Positions 23,321 through 31,512 of a DNA stretch of 43,203 nucleotides are shown in pieces. The stretch's first letter is position 1, and the number at the start of each line of letters is the position of its first letter. Origin of the DNA: a virus; IMG/VR virus record IMGVR_UViG_3300017739_000026, positions 1 to 43,203 of that record. One strand, written 5' to 3'. The position numbers were made by a program, and so were the translations under genes. Under the pieces are notes generated by a model, which worked only from the letters and a program-made list of their open reading frames with translations, searched no databases and was not told the origin of the DNA.

Positions 23321-23860
23321 TTAAATCCTATTGTAAAGTTCAAAGTCGTCAGCGTAAAGTTCTTCTACTCCTGACTCTTCAATGAAAAAGTTAATCATTG
23401 CGATAAGATTGGGGTCTGCATTTTCTGCAAACAGTTCGAAAGGTTGGTACCCATTTTCTACAGCCCATGTATTAAAGTCATCTAGTTTAATAAACTTCCA
23501 AGAGATATTCTTATAGCGTTCACTAGCATTGATTTGCTTCTGCAAATGTACAGGATCAATGTTGTACCAATCTTTAGGATCTTCTTCCAATGTCTCTTTA
23601 AACAAACTTTCAGTGTTGTCCCATTGATCCATCGGTTCTTTGGCAACCGCTGTTGCTAGACGTTTTGTCACAGTTTGTATTTGCTTGGGCAATCTACCAT
23701 TTGGGTTTCGTACCAAGTAAATGGCTGTAGCATCTTGAATATTTTTTACATCTGCATCACCTAGTTGTACAAAGCCATTTGCTTCGCCCCAAGCAATGAT
23801 ACTGCGTCTAGCACACTTAGGGCTAGTGCCGATCAGATGTTTTCCGTTCCATATCACCAT
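23321..23860 (-). CDS. Sulfotransferase-like protein
   Basis: 179 residues. LIGTSPKCARRSIIAW at about 9-24 resembles the PAPS 5'-phosphate loop of sulfotransferases (GxPKxGTTS), and AIYLVRNPNGR at about 46-56 resembles the 3'-phosphate-binding Arg/Ser strand. The loop lacks the usual GTT(T/S), so activity is uncertain. Its start lies inside the end of the 62-residue coiled-coil gene by 38 bases. One of three such P-loop proteins in the window. Confidence 0.45.
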   Translation of the reverse strand: MVIWNGKHLIGTSPKCARRSIIAWGEANGFVQLGDADVKNIQDATAIYLVRNPNGRLPKQIQTVTKRLATAVAKEPMDQWDNTESLFKETLEEDPKDWYNIDPVHLQKQINASERYKNISWKFIKLDDFNTWAVENGYQPFELFAENADPNLIAMINFFIEESGVEELYADDFELYNRI

Positions 23861-24011
23861 CGATTAATTCTGCAATACGTTTGTAACTATTTTGCAGTTG
23901 CTCCTGTAGTTCTCTTACGTTATGTCGTAAGATTTGATTTTCATCTTCTTTTGCAAGAAACATACTCCTGTATCTTTCTGCTTCTGACTGTGTGTGGTCT
24001 TCCCAAGCCAT
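23823..24011 (-). CDS. Small coiled-coil protein (62 aa)
   Basis: 62 residues, predicted to be a single long helix with heptad-like charged repeats (LRHNVRELQEQLQNSYKRIAEL). It abuts the GroES gene and overlaps the sulfotransferase-like gene. No family recognised. Confidence 0.5.
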   Translation of the reverse strand: MAWEDHTQSEAERYRSMFLAKEDENQILRHNVRELQEQLQNSYKRIAELIDGDMERKTSDRH

Positions 24012-24410
24012 TTACACCTCTAGTTTACCTACACCAACTTTCCCTTGATATTCATATGTCTGGTGCCCCATACTAATATCGAAAAACTCCTGCCCTGGAT
24101 CTTCGTCTGTTACTGCAAGTGTGTCTTTAGGATCTACTGTGCGTACAATCTCACCATTAAGTTCAAATCCACGGCTCCAGCGACCATGTGCTACTAACAC
24201 CCACTCGCCAACTTTAACATCTTCTTGCTCAGGACCAATAGCAATCACTTTGCCCCATCTTGGATGAATGCCTCGTGTCTCACCGTCATCGCTGGTAATA
24301 ATAATACCAGCTTTGGTTGTAATCTCACCAAACTCCATTTCCTTTACAAGAATACCATCTCGCAAAGGTTTGAAAGTTCCTGTGGTCCTTGTCGCTACAT
24401 GTTTTGCCAT
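24012..24410 (-). CDS. groES: GroES-type co-chaperonin (gp31-like)
   Basis: 132 residues, longer than bacterial GroES (about 97). FKPLRDGILVKEM at 13-25 is the conserved first strand, EFGEITTKAGIIITSDDGE at 26-44 is the mobile loop with hydrophobic GIIIT (GroEL-binding IVL equivalent), and RGIHPRWGKVIAIGP at 46-60 matches the conserved GxVxAxGxG region. It would cap host GroEL for folding phage proteins, as gp31 does in T4. The extra C-terminal residues are unrecognised. Overlaps the upstream gene's stop by one base. Confidence 0.88.
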   Translation of the reverse strand: MAKHVATRTTGTFKPLRDGILVKEMEFGEITTKAGIIITSDDGETRGIHPRWGKVIAIGPEQEDVKVGEWVLVAHGRWSRGFELNGEIVRTVDPKDTLAVTDEDPGQEFFDISMGHQTYEYQGKVGVGKLEV

Positions 24411-24892
24411 TAAATCCTCCGTACACCTGGGTTCTCACGTTCTTCTGTGCCTTTTGCAGGTTGAACGTTTTGTTCTACTTTCTTAGCTGCCGCTACAGCC
24501 GCTGCTAGCCCACCAGTTGGAGTTGGTTTAGTTTCTTCATCTGGTTGGCTTTGTACAACTTCGTGTACATCGCCGTGACCGTCAACAACATCAGTTGTTT
24601 GTGGTTGTGCTTGCACAGCAGGTTCCCAGTCTTGCCAGTCATCTTCATCTGCTTGCGCAATATTTGTGCCTTCTGGGATAACATCGTCTACTGGAACCAT
24701 TGTGTTCATTTCATTGTATTCTCGCATGATTTGTTCGCGACTTTTTGTAATAGTACCATCAGGCGAAATCTCATCACCTCTGGCGTTTACTTTCATATTG
24801 CCCAGTGCAGGCGCAGTTTCATTTGCTAACATCATAGCACCAAAATCAACGTTTTGTCCATTGGCTGTTCTATAAGTTTTTCCTCGAGCCAT
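24410..24892 (-). CDS. Conserved T4-like marine phage protein (160 aa)
   Basis: 160 residues. The N-terminus MARGKTYRTANGQNVDFGAM is recalled as conserved in T4-like cyanophages. The middle is acidic and low-complexity, with an Ala-rich helix (GGLAAAVAAAKK) near the C-terminus. Mostly disordered in appearance. TATAAT at 24921-24926 on the minus strand could be its -10, but no convincing -35 is present. It precedes groES. Function unknown. Confidence 0.55.
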   Translation of the reverse strand: MARGKTYRTANGQNVDFGAMMLANETAPALGNMKVNARGDEISPDGTITKSREQIMREYNEMNTMVPVDDVIPEGTNIAQADEDDWQDWEPAVQAQPQTTDVVDGHGDVHEVVQSQPDEETKPTPTGGLAAAVAAAKKVEQNVQPAKGTEERENPGVRRI

Positions 24893-24927
24893 TATATTCT
24901 CCTAATAATAATATGCGTATATTATAC

Positions 24928-25443
24928 TTATCTTAAAAACTCTGCTACGTCTAAATCATAGTATAGACTGTCAATCTTATGCACACCTATCAAATATAGC
25001 ACATAACTTGCAACACTACTACCACGACCAACACCCCAAACAATGTCTTGATCTCGCATAGTATCTACAATATAACACAAAAAACGCAACAAGTCAAACA
25101 TATCTCGTTCTTGGTAAAGCAGTAGCTCTTGTCCTACTCTCTGTAGTTGTGCATCTGTTTTACATAAATCTAACAAGTATTTTGCAATGTCTAAGTGTTT
25201 ATACTTTTCTGGCATATGCCAGTTGCTTTGATTTATATTATGATACTGTTGTATATCCATATTTACATCGTTCAACTGTGTTAACATTGTGTCCAAATGA
25301 AGTGCATTGCTTGCCGCATTAAACTTTGTTACATTTTCTAAACATAGATTAGTAATATCGAGACTTGGGTTTGCATACAGCATTTCACATGCTTGCTGTT
25401 CACTGAGAACCTGTCTCGAATATTCATCAAGTTGTATTGTCAT
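24928..25443 (-). CDS. DNA polymerase III alpha-like fragment
   Basis: 171 residues. GVGRGSSVASYVLYLIG at 137-153 followed by IDSLYYDLDVAEFL matches the palm-entry region of bacterial PolIII alpha (GPGRGSAAGSLVAYxLxITxxDP...FERFLNP). In real PolIII the next few residues contain the catalytic DxDxDF aspartates, but here the protein stops right after EFLR. It has no PHP domain. It therefore cannot be a polymerase alone; a nucleic-acid- or nucleotide-binding role, or an interaction with another polymerase piece, is conjecture. Overlaps the upstream gene by 17 bases. Confidence 0.6.
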   Translation of the reverse strand: MTIQLDEYSRQVLSEQQACEMLYANPSLDITNLCLENVTKFNAASNALHLDTMLTQLNDVNMDIQQYHNINQSNWHMPEKYKHLDIAKYLLDLCKTDAQLQRVGQELLLYQERDMFDLLRFLCYIVDTMRDQDIVWGVGRGSSVASYVLYLIGVHKIDSLYYDLDVAEFLR

Positions 25444-26038
25444 TGTTAGGTGGTTTCTTTTTGAAATCTTTTAGTTCTACTACTGTACCTGATTTTTCGT
25501 CAAACGTCAAGTCTTCTTCTGACCAATCAACAGTTACTATTTTTAGTCCTTCGTGTAAGAAAAACATCTGCGCACTAGGCTTGTACCAGTATTTTACATA
25601 CTGCTCTAAATCAGGTTCATCATCAAACAACTGTAACAAGTTTTCATTGCCGCCTTCGTCTGATGTAAATGTATGACTTACGTTTCGTGCCTGTTGGCTG
25701 CTAATAGTAATACTGTCTACAAAAAACACTTCTTCACAGATTGCACTGATCTTTGTATACAAACACATGGCGACTAAATGATCCCAAGGATCGTCTGGAA
25801 ACACATGCACTTGTGCTTTGAATGGTAAGTTAGCAATCTTTGACAGATTGTGTGCTCCAATAAACACACTGTTGTCTATAACTTCTGCAATGTAATATTG
25901 AATACGATCCATTGCTTTAGTGTAGAGTTTGTTCTTGCCCATGTTAGGTACTAAACTAATAGTTACATGCCAAGTATTTGGTACAATAATATCTTCCAGC
26001 ACCATCGTAGTAGAGAAAGTTTCTTTTACTTCTATCAT
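25427..26038 (-). CDS. Unknown phage protein (203 aa)
   Basis: 203 residues from the ATG at 26038, 2 bases after the stop of the upstream gene. A longer frame would need a TTG start within that gene. Beta-rich N-half, acidic C-half, no recognised motif. It overlaps the PolIII-like gene by 17 bases, so the two may act together; this is only positional. Confidence 0.5.
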   Translation of the reverse strand: MIEVKETFSTTMVLEDIIVPNTWHVTISLVPNMGKNKLYTKAMDRIQYYIAEVIDNSVFIGAHNLSKIANLPFKAQVHVFPDDPWDHLVAMCLYTKISAICEEVFFVDSITISSQQARNVSHTFTSDEGGNENLLQLFDDEPDLEQYVKYWYKPSAQMFFLHEGLKIVTVDWSEEDLTFDEKSGTVVELKDFKKKPPNNDNTT

Positions 26039-26040
26039 TT

Positions 26041-26289
26041 TTATATGTCGATTAAATCGTCCCAATCTTTGCCTTTGTCTTTTTGTTGTTCTTGCATTTT
26101 ATCCCAACGCTCTCTGTCTCTTTTTCTATTTTCTTCTTTATAGTCTTCGAGCATCATTTCAATCTGGCTCATTACATGTGCATTGCCCGATTGATAGGCA
26201 AAGTTCATACGCTTTTGCAGTTCACTTATTTTTTTGAGAACTTCTGCGTCAGACATGCTGGATAAGTTAGGTGTTAAAGGATGATTCAT
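26041..26289 (-). CDS. Small helical protein (82 aa)
   Basis: 82 residues, helical and charged, with EVLKKISELQKRMNFAYQSG and a Lys/Glu/Asp-rich C-terminus. It appears to be a conserved small protein of T4-like phages with unknown role. Coupled to the small membrane gene upstream by ATGA. Confidence 0.5.
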   Translation of the reverse strand: MNHPLTPNLSSMSDAEVLKKISELQKRMNFAYQSGNAHVMSQIEMMLEDYKEENRKRDRERWDKMQEQQKDKGKDWDDLIDI

Positions 26290-26459
26290 CTTAGTCCATC
26301 CCTGCGTTGTTCACAATATGCATTAAATGTTATCCAGTTTCTCCACACAAGCCAAGCACCAACAATGCTCCAAAGCATGTTGGGAATCATCATTAGTGTT
26401 ATACTAAAGTAGATTAGCACAGAAAATACTGCACATACTAAGTGGTCTTTTGTTGTCAT
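26286..26459 (-). CDS. Small membrane protein (57 aa)
   Basis: 57 codons translated by eye, starting MTTKDHLVCAVFSVLIY, with two hydrophobic segments (about 7-25 and 28-41) and a basic C-terminus (CEQRRDGLR). Both ends sit in ATGA overlaps with mazG and the 82-residue gene, which supports it as real. Confidence 0.6.
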   Translation of the reverse strand: MTTKDHLVCAVFSVLIYFSITLMMIPNMLWSIVGAWLVWRNWITFNAYCEQRRDGLR

Positions 26460-26812
26460 TCAATAAACTGTTTAAGTTGTGGTGCCTGCCATCCTTCAGG
26501 TTTGAGAACTTTGCCGTCCTCACGTTTGCGAACTTTACCTGTTTCTGGATCAATCTTTGCAAAGTTAGTTTTCATAACTTCTTCCCATGCACCTTCGCTG
26601 TCCCAGCCAGCTGCACGGATAGCACCAATAGTTACAACCAGAATATCAATAAGTGCATCTAGTTGTTCTACTTTGTCGTTGGCGTCTACTGCTTCTGTTA
26701 GTTCTGTATATTCTTCTTCGATTAAATCAAGATACATAGCGTAGTTACTTGCGCTAGGCTCTTGGTCACACGCTGTTTGAAACGTGTCAATATCTTTAAA
26801 AGGATTAGTCAT
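26456..26812 (-). CDS. mazG: MazG-like nucleotide pyrophosphohydrolase
   Basis: 118 residues. The metal-binding helices are visible: IEEEYTEL at about 31-38 (ExxE) and VEQLDALIDILVVTIGA at about 48-64 (the ExxD-like second pair). It would hydrolyse (d)NTPs to monophosphates; viral MazG is widespread in marine phages and may clean the pool or recycle host nucleotides. A perfect TTGACA/TATAAT promoter precedes it. First gene of a unit leading to the PolIII-like and GroES genes. Confidence 0.85.
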   Translation of the reverse strand: MTNPFKDIDTFQTACDQEPSASNYAMYLDLIEEEYTELTEAVDANDKVEQLDALIDILVVTIGAIRAAGWDSEGAWEEVMKTNFAKIDPETGKVRKREDGKVLKPEGWQAPQLKQFIE

Positions 26813-26843
26813 TGATACCTCTGGTTATGCATGTATTATATAT

Positions 26844-26871
26844 ATTATACAGGTTTTAGAGGCAGTGTCAA
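26844..26871 (-). promoter_or_regulatory. Perfect-consensus sigma70 promoter before mazG
   Basis: TTGACA (26866-26871) and TATAAT (26844-26849), 6/6 in both, separated by 16 bases, in a 62-base gap between the tail gene stop and mazG. It is the clearest promoter in the window and would be read by the host RNA polymerase. Confidence 0.8.
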
Positions 26872-26874
26872 GTA

Positions 26875-27603
26875 TTAAATGGCTTGTAGTACTAGTTTTT
26901 TCCAAATAGCAGTTGAGCCATCATATGTTGCTGTACACACATATAGGTTAGTAGCATCAGCACAAATATCGCCTGCCTTGTCACCTGTCTGACCTGTGCC
27001 AGTTGCAGTGCGAACTTCAATAGAACGATTGTTGCGCAACTGGTCAAGTACAGCAATACTTGCACCTGCATCATCTGTAATGAACTCAAACAAGTGTACA
27101 CCTGTTCTGTCAAATGTGATTACATTACTGCCGTTGCTGCCGATAAGTTGATCTTCACCAATGTCCACTGCTCCTGGTAGTGTCATTGTATGTGCTACGT
27201 TTGCTACATTGATTTCAACACGGATTGTGCCTACTTTGCCTGCGGCTGGAAAGTTACTAAACGCAAATGTGCAACTGCCGCTAGTTGTTAATGTTTGATA
27301 TGGACCATCTTCATAGTCAAAGGTTACTGTTCCACTAGTTGTACCTTTTGCAACACGAGTTTCACTGATATCTTTAAGTTCAAAATCTTCAAGTACTGCG
27401 CCAGCGCCATCATTGTTTAGACTGTCGCCGTCCAATGCGCCTTTGAGGATTGCCTTGCTTTCAATGTCACTAATCTCTGTCTTAGCAGTGTCTAGTGCTG
27501 TTTTAATATTGGTAAAGTTATCGCGAAATCCTTGGCTGTCATTGTCCTGCCCTGCTACTGGATACGCTGTGTCAATACCTGTTGTGATAATACCGCTTGC
27601 CAT
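26875..27603 (-). CDS. Tail-fibre or virion protein with C-terminal dGDxAGD module
   Basis: 242 residues. The N-terminus (MASGIITTGIDTAYPVAGQD, then NDSQGFRDNFTNIKTAL) is the 'G..DNDSQGFRDNF' variant of the fibre attachment module. The middle is beta-rich. The C-terminal 40 residues (GDKAGDICADATNLYVCTAT, then STAIWKKL) are shared in pattern with the end of the 30125-30883 protein. A GATAAATA box lies 34 bases upstream. Likely a trimeric tail fibre or fibre-associated virion protein. Confidence 0.72.
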   Translation of the reverse strand: MASGIITTGIDTAYPVAGQDNDSQGFRDNFTNIKTALDTAKTEISDIESKAILKGALDGDSLNNDGAGAVLEDFELKDISETRVAKGTTSGTVTFDYEDGPYQTLTTSGSCTFAFSNFPAAGKVGTIRVEINVANVAHTMTLPGAVDIGEDQLIGSNGSNVITFDRTGVHLFEFITDDAGASIAVLDQLRNNRSIEVRTATGTGQTGDKAGDICADATNLYVCTATYDGSTAIWKKLVLQAI

Positions 27604-27636
27604 TATTTAAAACTCCAACTGTGGAAACTGTCTATA

Positions 27637-27644
27637 TATTTATC
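27637..27644 (-). promoter_or_regulatory. Late-promoter-like box GATAAATA
   Basis: GATAAATA on the minus strand, 34 bases before the ATG at 27603 and overlapping the stop of the 815-residue gene. Identical to the boxes at 30113 and 31487 and one base from T4 TATAAATA. Confidence 0.55.
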
Positions 27645-30087
27645 TTTCAGTGTAAGGTAGTCTGTCAAAAGGTCCTACCTGTGGGAACTTAATATATTTG
27701 TCCCCTTGATCTTTGTTTGCAAATGTGTCTACATTGGCAAAGAATCTTGTACCGTCACCATCAAACTCTGTTACGTCACTAACATCAAATGTTGTTTCTT
27801 GTGTGATTGTAAACTTGTTTGTTGTTTTGTCAAACCAGCGGCTCAAGTTATTGTCTAGTATAAACCTATCAATCTCAAAACTAATCTTTTTAATATCCAG
27901 TGTACTGTTTTTTACACGTTCTTCAAGTCTATACTTGATCTTTTTCGCCGTGCCTGGATTACAGTAAACAATAGGTGCTGCTAGTATCCACCCAAGCACT
28001 GTGTTATCTTCTTGTTTGTCTTGCATCCAGTCTGGTAATACTTTACGTTCTAGTATTTGATAACCAATGTCTGTGGTAAGTCTACTGCGCATATTTTCAA
28101 TACTGTTTGGATACACATAATAATCGTTTGCTTGTGAAACCAAATAATGCTGATGACTTACATCTATAGCAGGTTCACTTACACGCAATGGATTACTCCA
28201 TGTAGTGACATCACTGCGTACATCTTGTTTTAGTACAGGACTACCACTCATCCCTGTGCTAGGATTTATTCCTTGTTTGTTATCTAAAAGTTCTAAGTAG
28301 ACAACTTCATACTTCACAGTGCCATCTTCATTAAGGGCTCTTGCTGTTTTAAAATCACCAAATCTTAATATGTTATTATAGAAGTTTTTACTCATTGCTT
28401 CTATGTAATCTGTTTCAGGCTTTGGTGCTAGACCAGCTGCAATCACAGCACGAATATCTGTTTGAATACCAAATGCATAATCACCCGGACGATACACATC
28501 TGCTTGTGGTATGTCATCGTTGTTTTGAATAAACGCTTCATAGATATCACGTTGTGCTTGTGTAGGCAACGCTCTAGCAAAAATACTTTCATATGGCTTT
28601 TTGCTATCTAGTACTAGTCTTATACTAAATGTCTTGTAAGTGTCTACAACACCATCTGCACTGAATACCCTTACTGTAAATGTATAGATATTTTCAAATG
28701 TTGTTTCATTGGTGTACAAATCTTCAATATCAAACGTTGTACGTCCTGTGTCAAACATTAATGTTTCAAAACTTACTCTGCCTACAATAAGTCCACTGCT
28801 GTTAAGTGTTAACCCTTGTGGCAAGTTTTGTGTAAATCCTAGATTACCTTGTAGTTCATACTGTACAGGTCTGCCGTCGCTAATACTAGCTGAAATACTA
28901 AGTTGACTTTGTGTACCTGTGCTTATAGTACCAAGGTCAGCATTGGGCCACCCAACAACACTGTCTATATCGCCTTCTACTGTGACACTGAAACTAATAG
29001 TGTCTTGACTTACATACTCAGTGTTATCACGTTTGCGACAGAAAATACCAAAGGTATAGTTTTTAGTAGTACTGGCTTGCTGTGGAATGTATCCGCTAAT
29101 CCAACCGCTGGTAGGATCTAATACCAGACCGTCTGGTAAGTTAGCAGATTCTTGATCAAAGTTTACATCATCAAAGCCATCTACTGCACTGTCAAAACCG
29201 CCAACTAGTTGAAACTCTAATGTATCTCCATCAAAGTCCCTTCCAAGTACTTGGTAACTAAAATAGTTGTCGTGTTTAATAGTGCCTATTTCTGTTGCTT
29301 GTGTTAGCATGGCAGGTCTACGCAGATTTGTTTCACTTGCGTCTAAAAGTTGACCTAATCCTGTATTAGTTTCTTGATCGTCATAGTTGTCTACTGTGAG
29401 TATGTCCATGTCTGCTGTAACAACATTACGACTTGCAGCAAACAGTGTATATGATTTTAAGTCAACGTCTTTGCCATCTGTGACTGCTACAATAAAGTCA
29501 TATGTTTTGTTTACACTTTTAGTTCTAAAGTCCCATTCTCCGATGTCAAAGTTATTGACATCAAATCCAGGAGTACCTGTTACATCTTCAAAAGGAGTAA
29601 TGTATCCAATAATCTTACCATCGGTTGTAACTTCTAATCCACTAGGCAAGTTGCCACTTTGCAGTTTCCAAGTTAGTGTATCTTGCGGATCAGGGTCTGT
29701 AGCAGTAAGTTGTACATCAACTTTATCGCCATCGAAAAACGCACCTAAATCACTTGCAGGTTCCGAAGTAATCACAGGAGCATCTTGTCCTGTGACAGTC
29801 ATTTCAAACACACGGTCTGCTACACTGCCATCATCACTTACAGCTCTTACAATAAACTTACTGGTAACATCTTGTGCTACTTCTTTAGGAACACCTTGGA
29901 TATAATCATAGTTCTTAGGATTGCCTTCTACAACACCATTGCGTGTCACTCTAATGCCAACAGGCAATACGCCACTCAAGTATTTGTAACTTGTGGCATT
30001 GGCTGCGTTTAGTTGAACTTGGTAAAACTCGCCTTCTACGACTGTACCTAGATCACCAGGTGGTGTAACCCATACTGGAGGCAACAT
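27640..30087 (-). CDS. Large virion protein with repeated Ig/cadherin-like domains
   Basis: 815 residues with no signal peptide. Residues 5-480 contain several similar units of about 90-110 residues, each with a strand pattern ending in 'LPSGLxVxxxGxIxGYI/NP' (for example LPSGLEVTTDGKIIGY, LPDGLVLDPTSGWISGY, LPQGLTLNSSGLIVGR), typical of putative-Ig (He_PIG)/dystroglycan-type cadherin repeats. The C-terminal 300 residues are a different, unrecognised domain. Such repeats make extended, often calcium-binding, adhesive structures. Likely a tail or baseplate-associated fibre. Preceded by a GATAAATA box. Confidence 0.75.
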   Translation of the reverse strand: MLPPVWVTPPGDLGTVVEGEFYQVQLNAANATSYKYLSGVLPVGIRVTRNGVVEGNPKNYDYIQGVPKEVAQDVTSKFIVRAVSDDGSVADRVFEMTVTGQDAPVITSEPASDLGAFFDGDKVDVQLTATDPDPQDTLTWKLQSGNLPSGLEVTTDGKIIGYITPFEDVTGTPGFDVNNFDIGEWDFRTKSVNKTYDFIVAVTDGKDVDLKSYTLFAASRNVVTADMDILTVDNYDDQETNTGLGQLLDASETNLRRPAMLTQATEIGTIKHDNYFSYQVLGRDFDGDTLEFQLVGGFDSAVDGFDDVNFDQESANLPDGLVLDPTSGWISGYIPQQASTTKNYTFGIFCRKRDNTEYVSQDTISFSVTVEGDIDSVVGWPNADLGTISTGTQSQLSISASISDGRPVQYELQGNLGFTQNLPQGLTLNSSGLIVGRVSFETLMFDTGRTTFDIEDLYTNETTFENIYTFTVRVFSADGVVDTYKTFSIRLVLDSKKPYESIFARALPTQAQRDIYEAFIQNNDDIPQADVYRPGDYAFGIQTDIRAVIAAGLAPKPETDYIEAMSKNFYNNILRFGDFKTARALNEDGTVKYEVVYLELLDNKQGINPSTGMSGSPVLKQDVRSDVTTWSNPLRVSEPAIDVSHQHYLVSQANDYYVYPNSIENMRSRLTTDIGYQILERKVLPDWMQDKQEDNTVLGWILAAPIVYCNPGTAKKIKYRLEERVKNSTLDIKKISFEIDRFILDNNLSRWFDKTTNKFTITQETTFDVSDVTEFDGDGTRFFANVDTFANKDQGDKYIKFPQVGPFDRLPYTER

Positions 30088-30112
30088 ACTATATACTCCT
30101 CGTTATATGTAG

Positions 30113-30120
30113 TATTTATC
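30113..30120 (-). promoter_or_regulatory. Late-promoter-like box GATAAATA
   Basis: GATAAATA on the minus strand, 26 bases before the ATG at 30087, in a 37-base gap. A GAGGAG-type ribosome-binding site lies between the box and the ATG. Confidence 0.6.
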
Positions 30121-30124
30121 AACC

Positions 30125-30883
30125 CTACCAGGTGTCACCGCTCCATGCAACACGCTTCCAAATGTTTGCTGAACCGTCGTAATCTGCTGTTGCATAGTAG
30201 ATATAGTTGCCGTCAAAGGCAAAATCGCCTGCAGTATCGCCGCTAACGCCTATACTGCTTGCAGGTGTGTGGCTTTGTACAATACGCATGCGGTCACCAC
30301 CGGCAGTGATGTCTGCACCTGCATCAACATCTTGTACAAAAATATCTTTAAAACGCAGACTAGTACCGCCAATATCATATGTTTGATCAGTGTCGGGAAC
30401 AATACTGCTGTCTAATCTGCCTGTAATAGTTACTGTGTCAGCACTGCTGTCACCTAGGTCAACGTTTCCATTAAAGGTTGCTGTGCCACTTGCTATGAGT
30501 GTTGCTGTAGTAATACTTGTAGTGTTTGCTACTGCATTTACATTAAGTGTGCCATCTATTACGGCACTACCATCAATGTTTGCAGCACCATCTACTTGCA
30601 GTGTAGCACCACGAGTTTCGCCAGTAGCTCTAAGATCACCAGTTACACTAGCATCGCTTTGAATGTTTACAATGCCTGTGCCATTGGGATCAATAACAAC
30701 GTTTTCGTTGCTTACATCTCCAATAATCTTGTTATCAACAAATCTAAGTCTACTTAGACTAGTACCACCAAGTTCGTCGTAAACTTCTGTAAAGTTGTCG
30801 TTTACCTTTACAAATGCGGCACGAAGTGAATCGCCTGTGCCGTCGTCTGCATTAGTACCTACATTAATGGTTGCCTTTGCCAT
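30125..30883 (-). CDS. Tail-fibre-like protein
   Basis: 252 residues. N-terminal module INVGTNADDGTGDSLRAAF followed by VKVNDNFTEVYDEL (about 5-38), the fibre attachment module of marine T4-like phages; a low-complexity beta-helical middle (Asp/Thr/Ala-rich repeats); and a C-terminal module (GDTAGDFAFDGNYIYYATAD, then ANIWKRV) shared with the 242-residue protein. 9 bases separate it from the 189-residue fibre gene, so they are co-transcribed. Confidence 0.8.
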   Translation of the reverse strand: MAKATINVGTNADDGTGDSLRAAFVKVNDNFTEVYDELGGTSLSRLRFVDNKIIGDVSNENVVIDPNGTGIVNIQSDASVTGDLRATGETRGATLQVDGAANIDGSAVIDGTLNVNAVANTTSITTATLIASGTATFNGNVDLGDSSADTVTITGRLDSSIVPDTDQTYDIGGTSLRFKDIFVQDVDAGADITAGGDRMRIVQSHTPASSIGVSGDTAGDFAFDGNYIYYATADYDGSANIWKRVAWSGDTW

Positions 30884-30892
30884 TGTCTATCC

Positions 30893-31462
30893 TTAACTTA
30901 CAGCGTAGTATGGTACAACGTATGCTGTGCCGTTAACTTTTAGTTGGAAGTATCCAGTTGGAGTTGCTGGTAGCGCAGTTGCTCCACCTGCCGCGCCTAC
31001 TGTTGTTTGTGCAGTTGTGTTGTAGTCAATAAGACCAGTACCGCTAGGATCAATAACTAGGTCTTGGTTACTGCGCTCTGTACCGATTCTTGTACCACCA
31101 ACAAATACATCTCCAACTTGTAGTCTGCCTGTTGATTCAGTAAATGTAAACTCGCCGTTGAAACTTACATCACCGTCACTGTCAACAAATGCCACTGCAT
31201 TGTCTGTATGGTCTGTAAAACGAAGTTCGCTTGCTGTTGCTAATACGACACGACCAGTGCCGTTTGGATCTAGGATAATGTTGCCGTTGGTGTTATCACT
31301 AGCAACGGTGTTGCCTGTGATAGTTACATTGTTACCACTTGATGCAGTACTGTACAAATACAGCTCATCAAAGTTATCGTTGATTTTGTCAAAGGCAGTG
31401 CGTAACGGATCGCCTGTTCCGTCATTGGCGCTACTACCAATATTAATACTTTGTTTCGGCAT
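30893..31462 (-). CDS. Tail-fibre-like protein
   Basis: 189 residues with the same N-terminal module as its neighbour (INIGSSANDGTGDPLRTAF followed by DKINDNFDELY). The rest is a beta-rich shaft; the C-terminus (GYFQLKVNGTAYVVPYYAVS) differs and may be a small receptor-facing tip. A GATAAATA box lies 25 bases upstream. Probably a paralogue from duplication of the attachment module. Confidence 0.8.
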   Translation of the reverse strand: MPKQSINIGSSANDGTGDPLRTAFDKINDNFDELYLYSTASSGNNVTITGNTVASDNTNGNIILDPNGTGRVVLATASELRFTDHTDNAVAFVDSDGDVSFNGEFTFTESTGRLQVGDVFVGGTRIGTERSNQDLVIDPSGTGLIDYNTTAQTTVGAAGGATALPATPTGYFQLKVNGTAYVVPYYAVS

Positions 31463-31486
31463 TATTAGAACTCCTAACTTACTGTA

Positions 31487-31494
31487 TATTTATC
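31487..31494 (-). promoter_or_regulatory. Late-promoter-like box GATAAATA
   Basis: GATAAATA on the minus strand, 25 bases before the ATG at 31462, in the 50-base gap after the oxygenase gene. Same box and spacing as at 30113. Confidence 0.6.
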
Positions 31495-31512
31495 CAGTAG
31501 TAGGAAAAAGAT

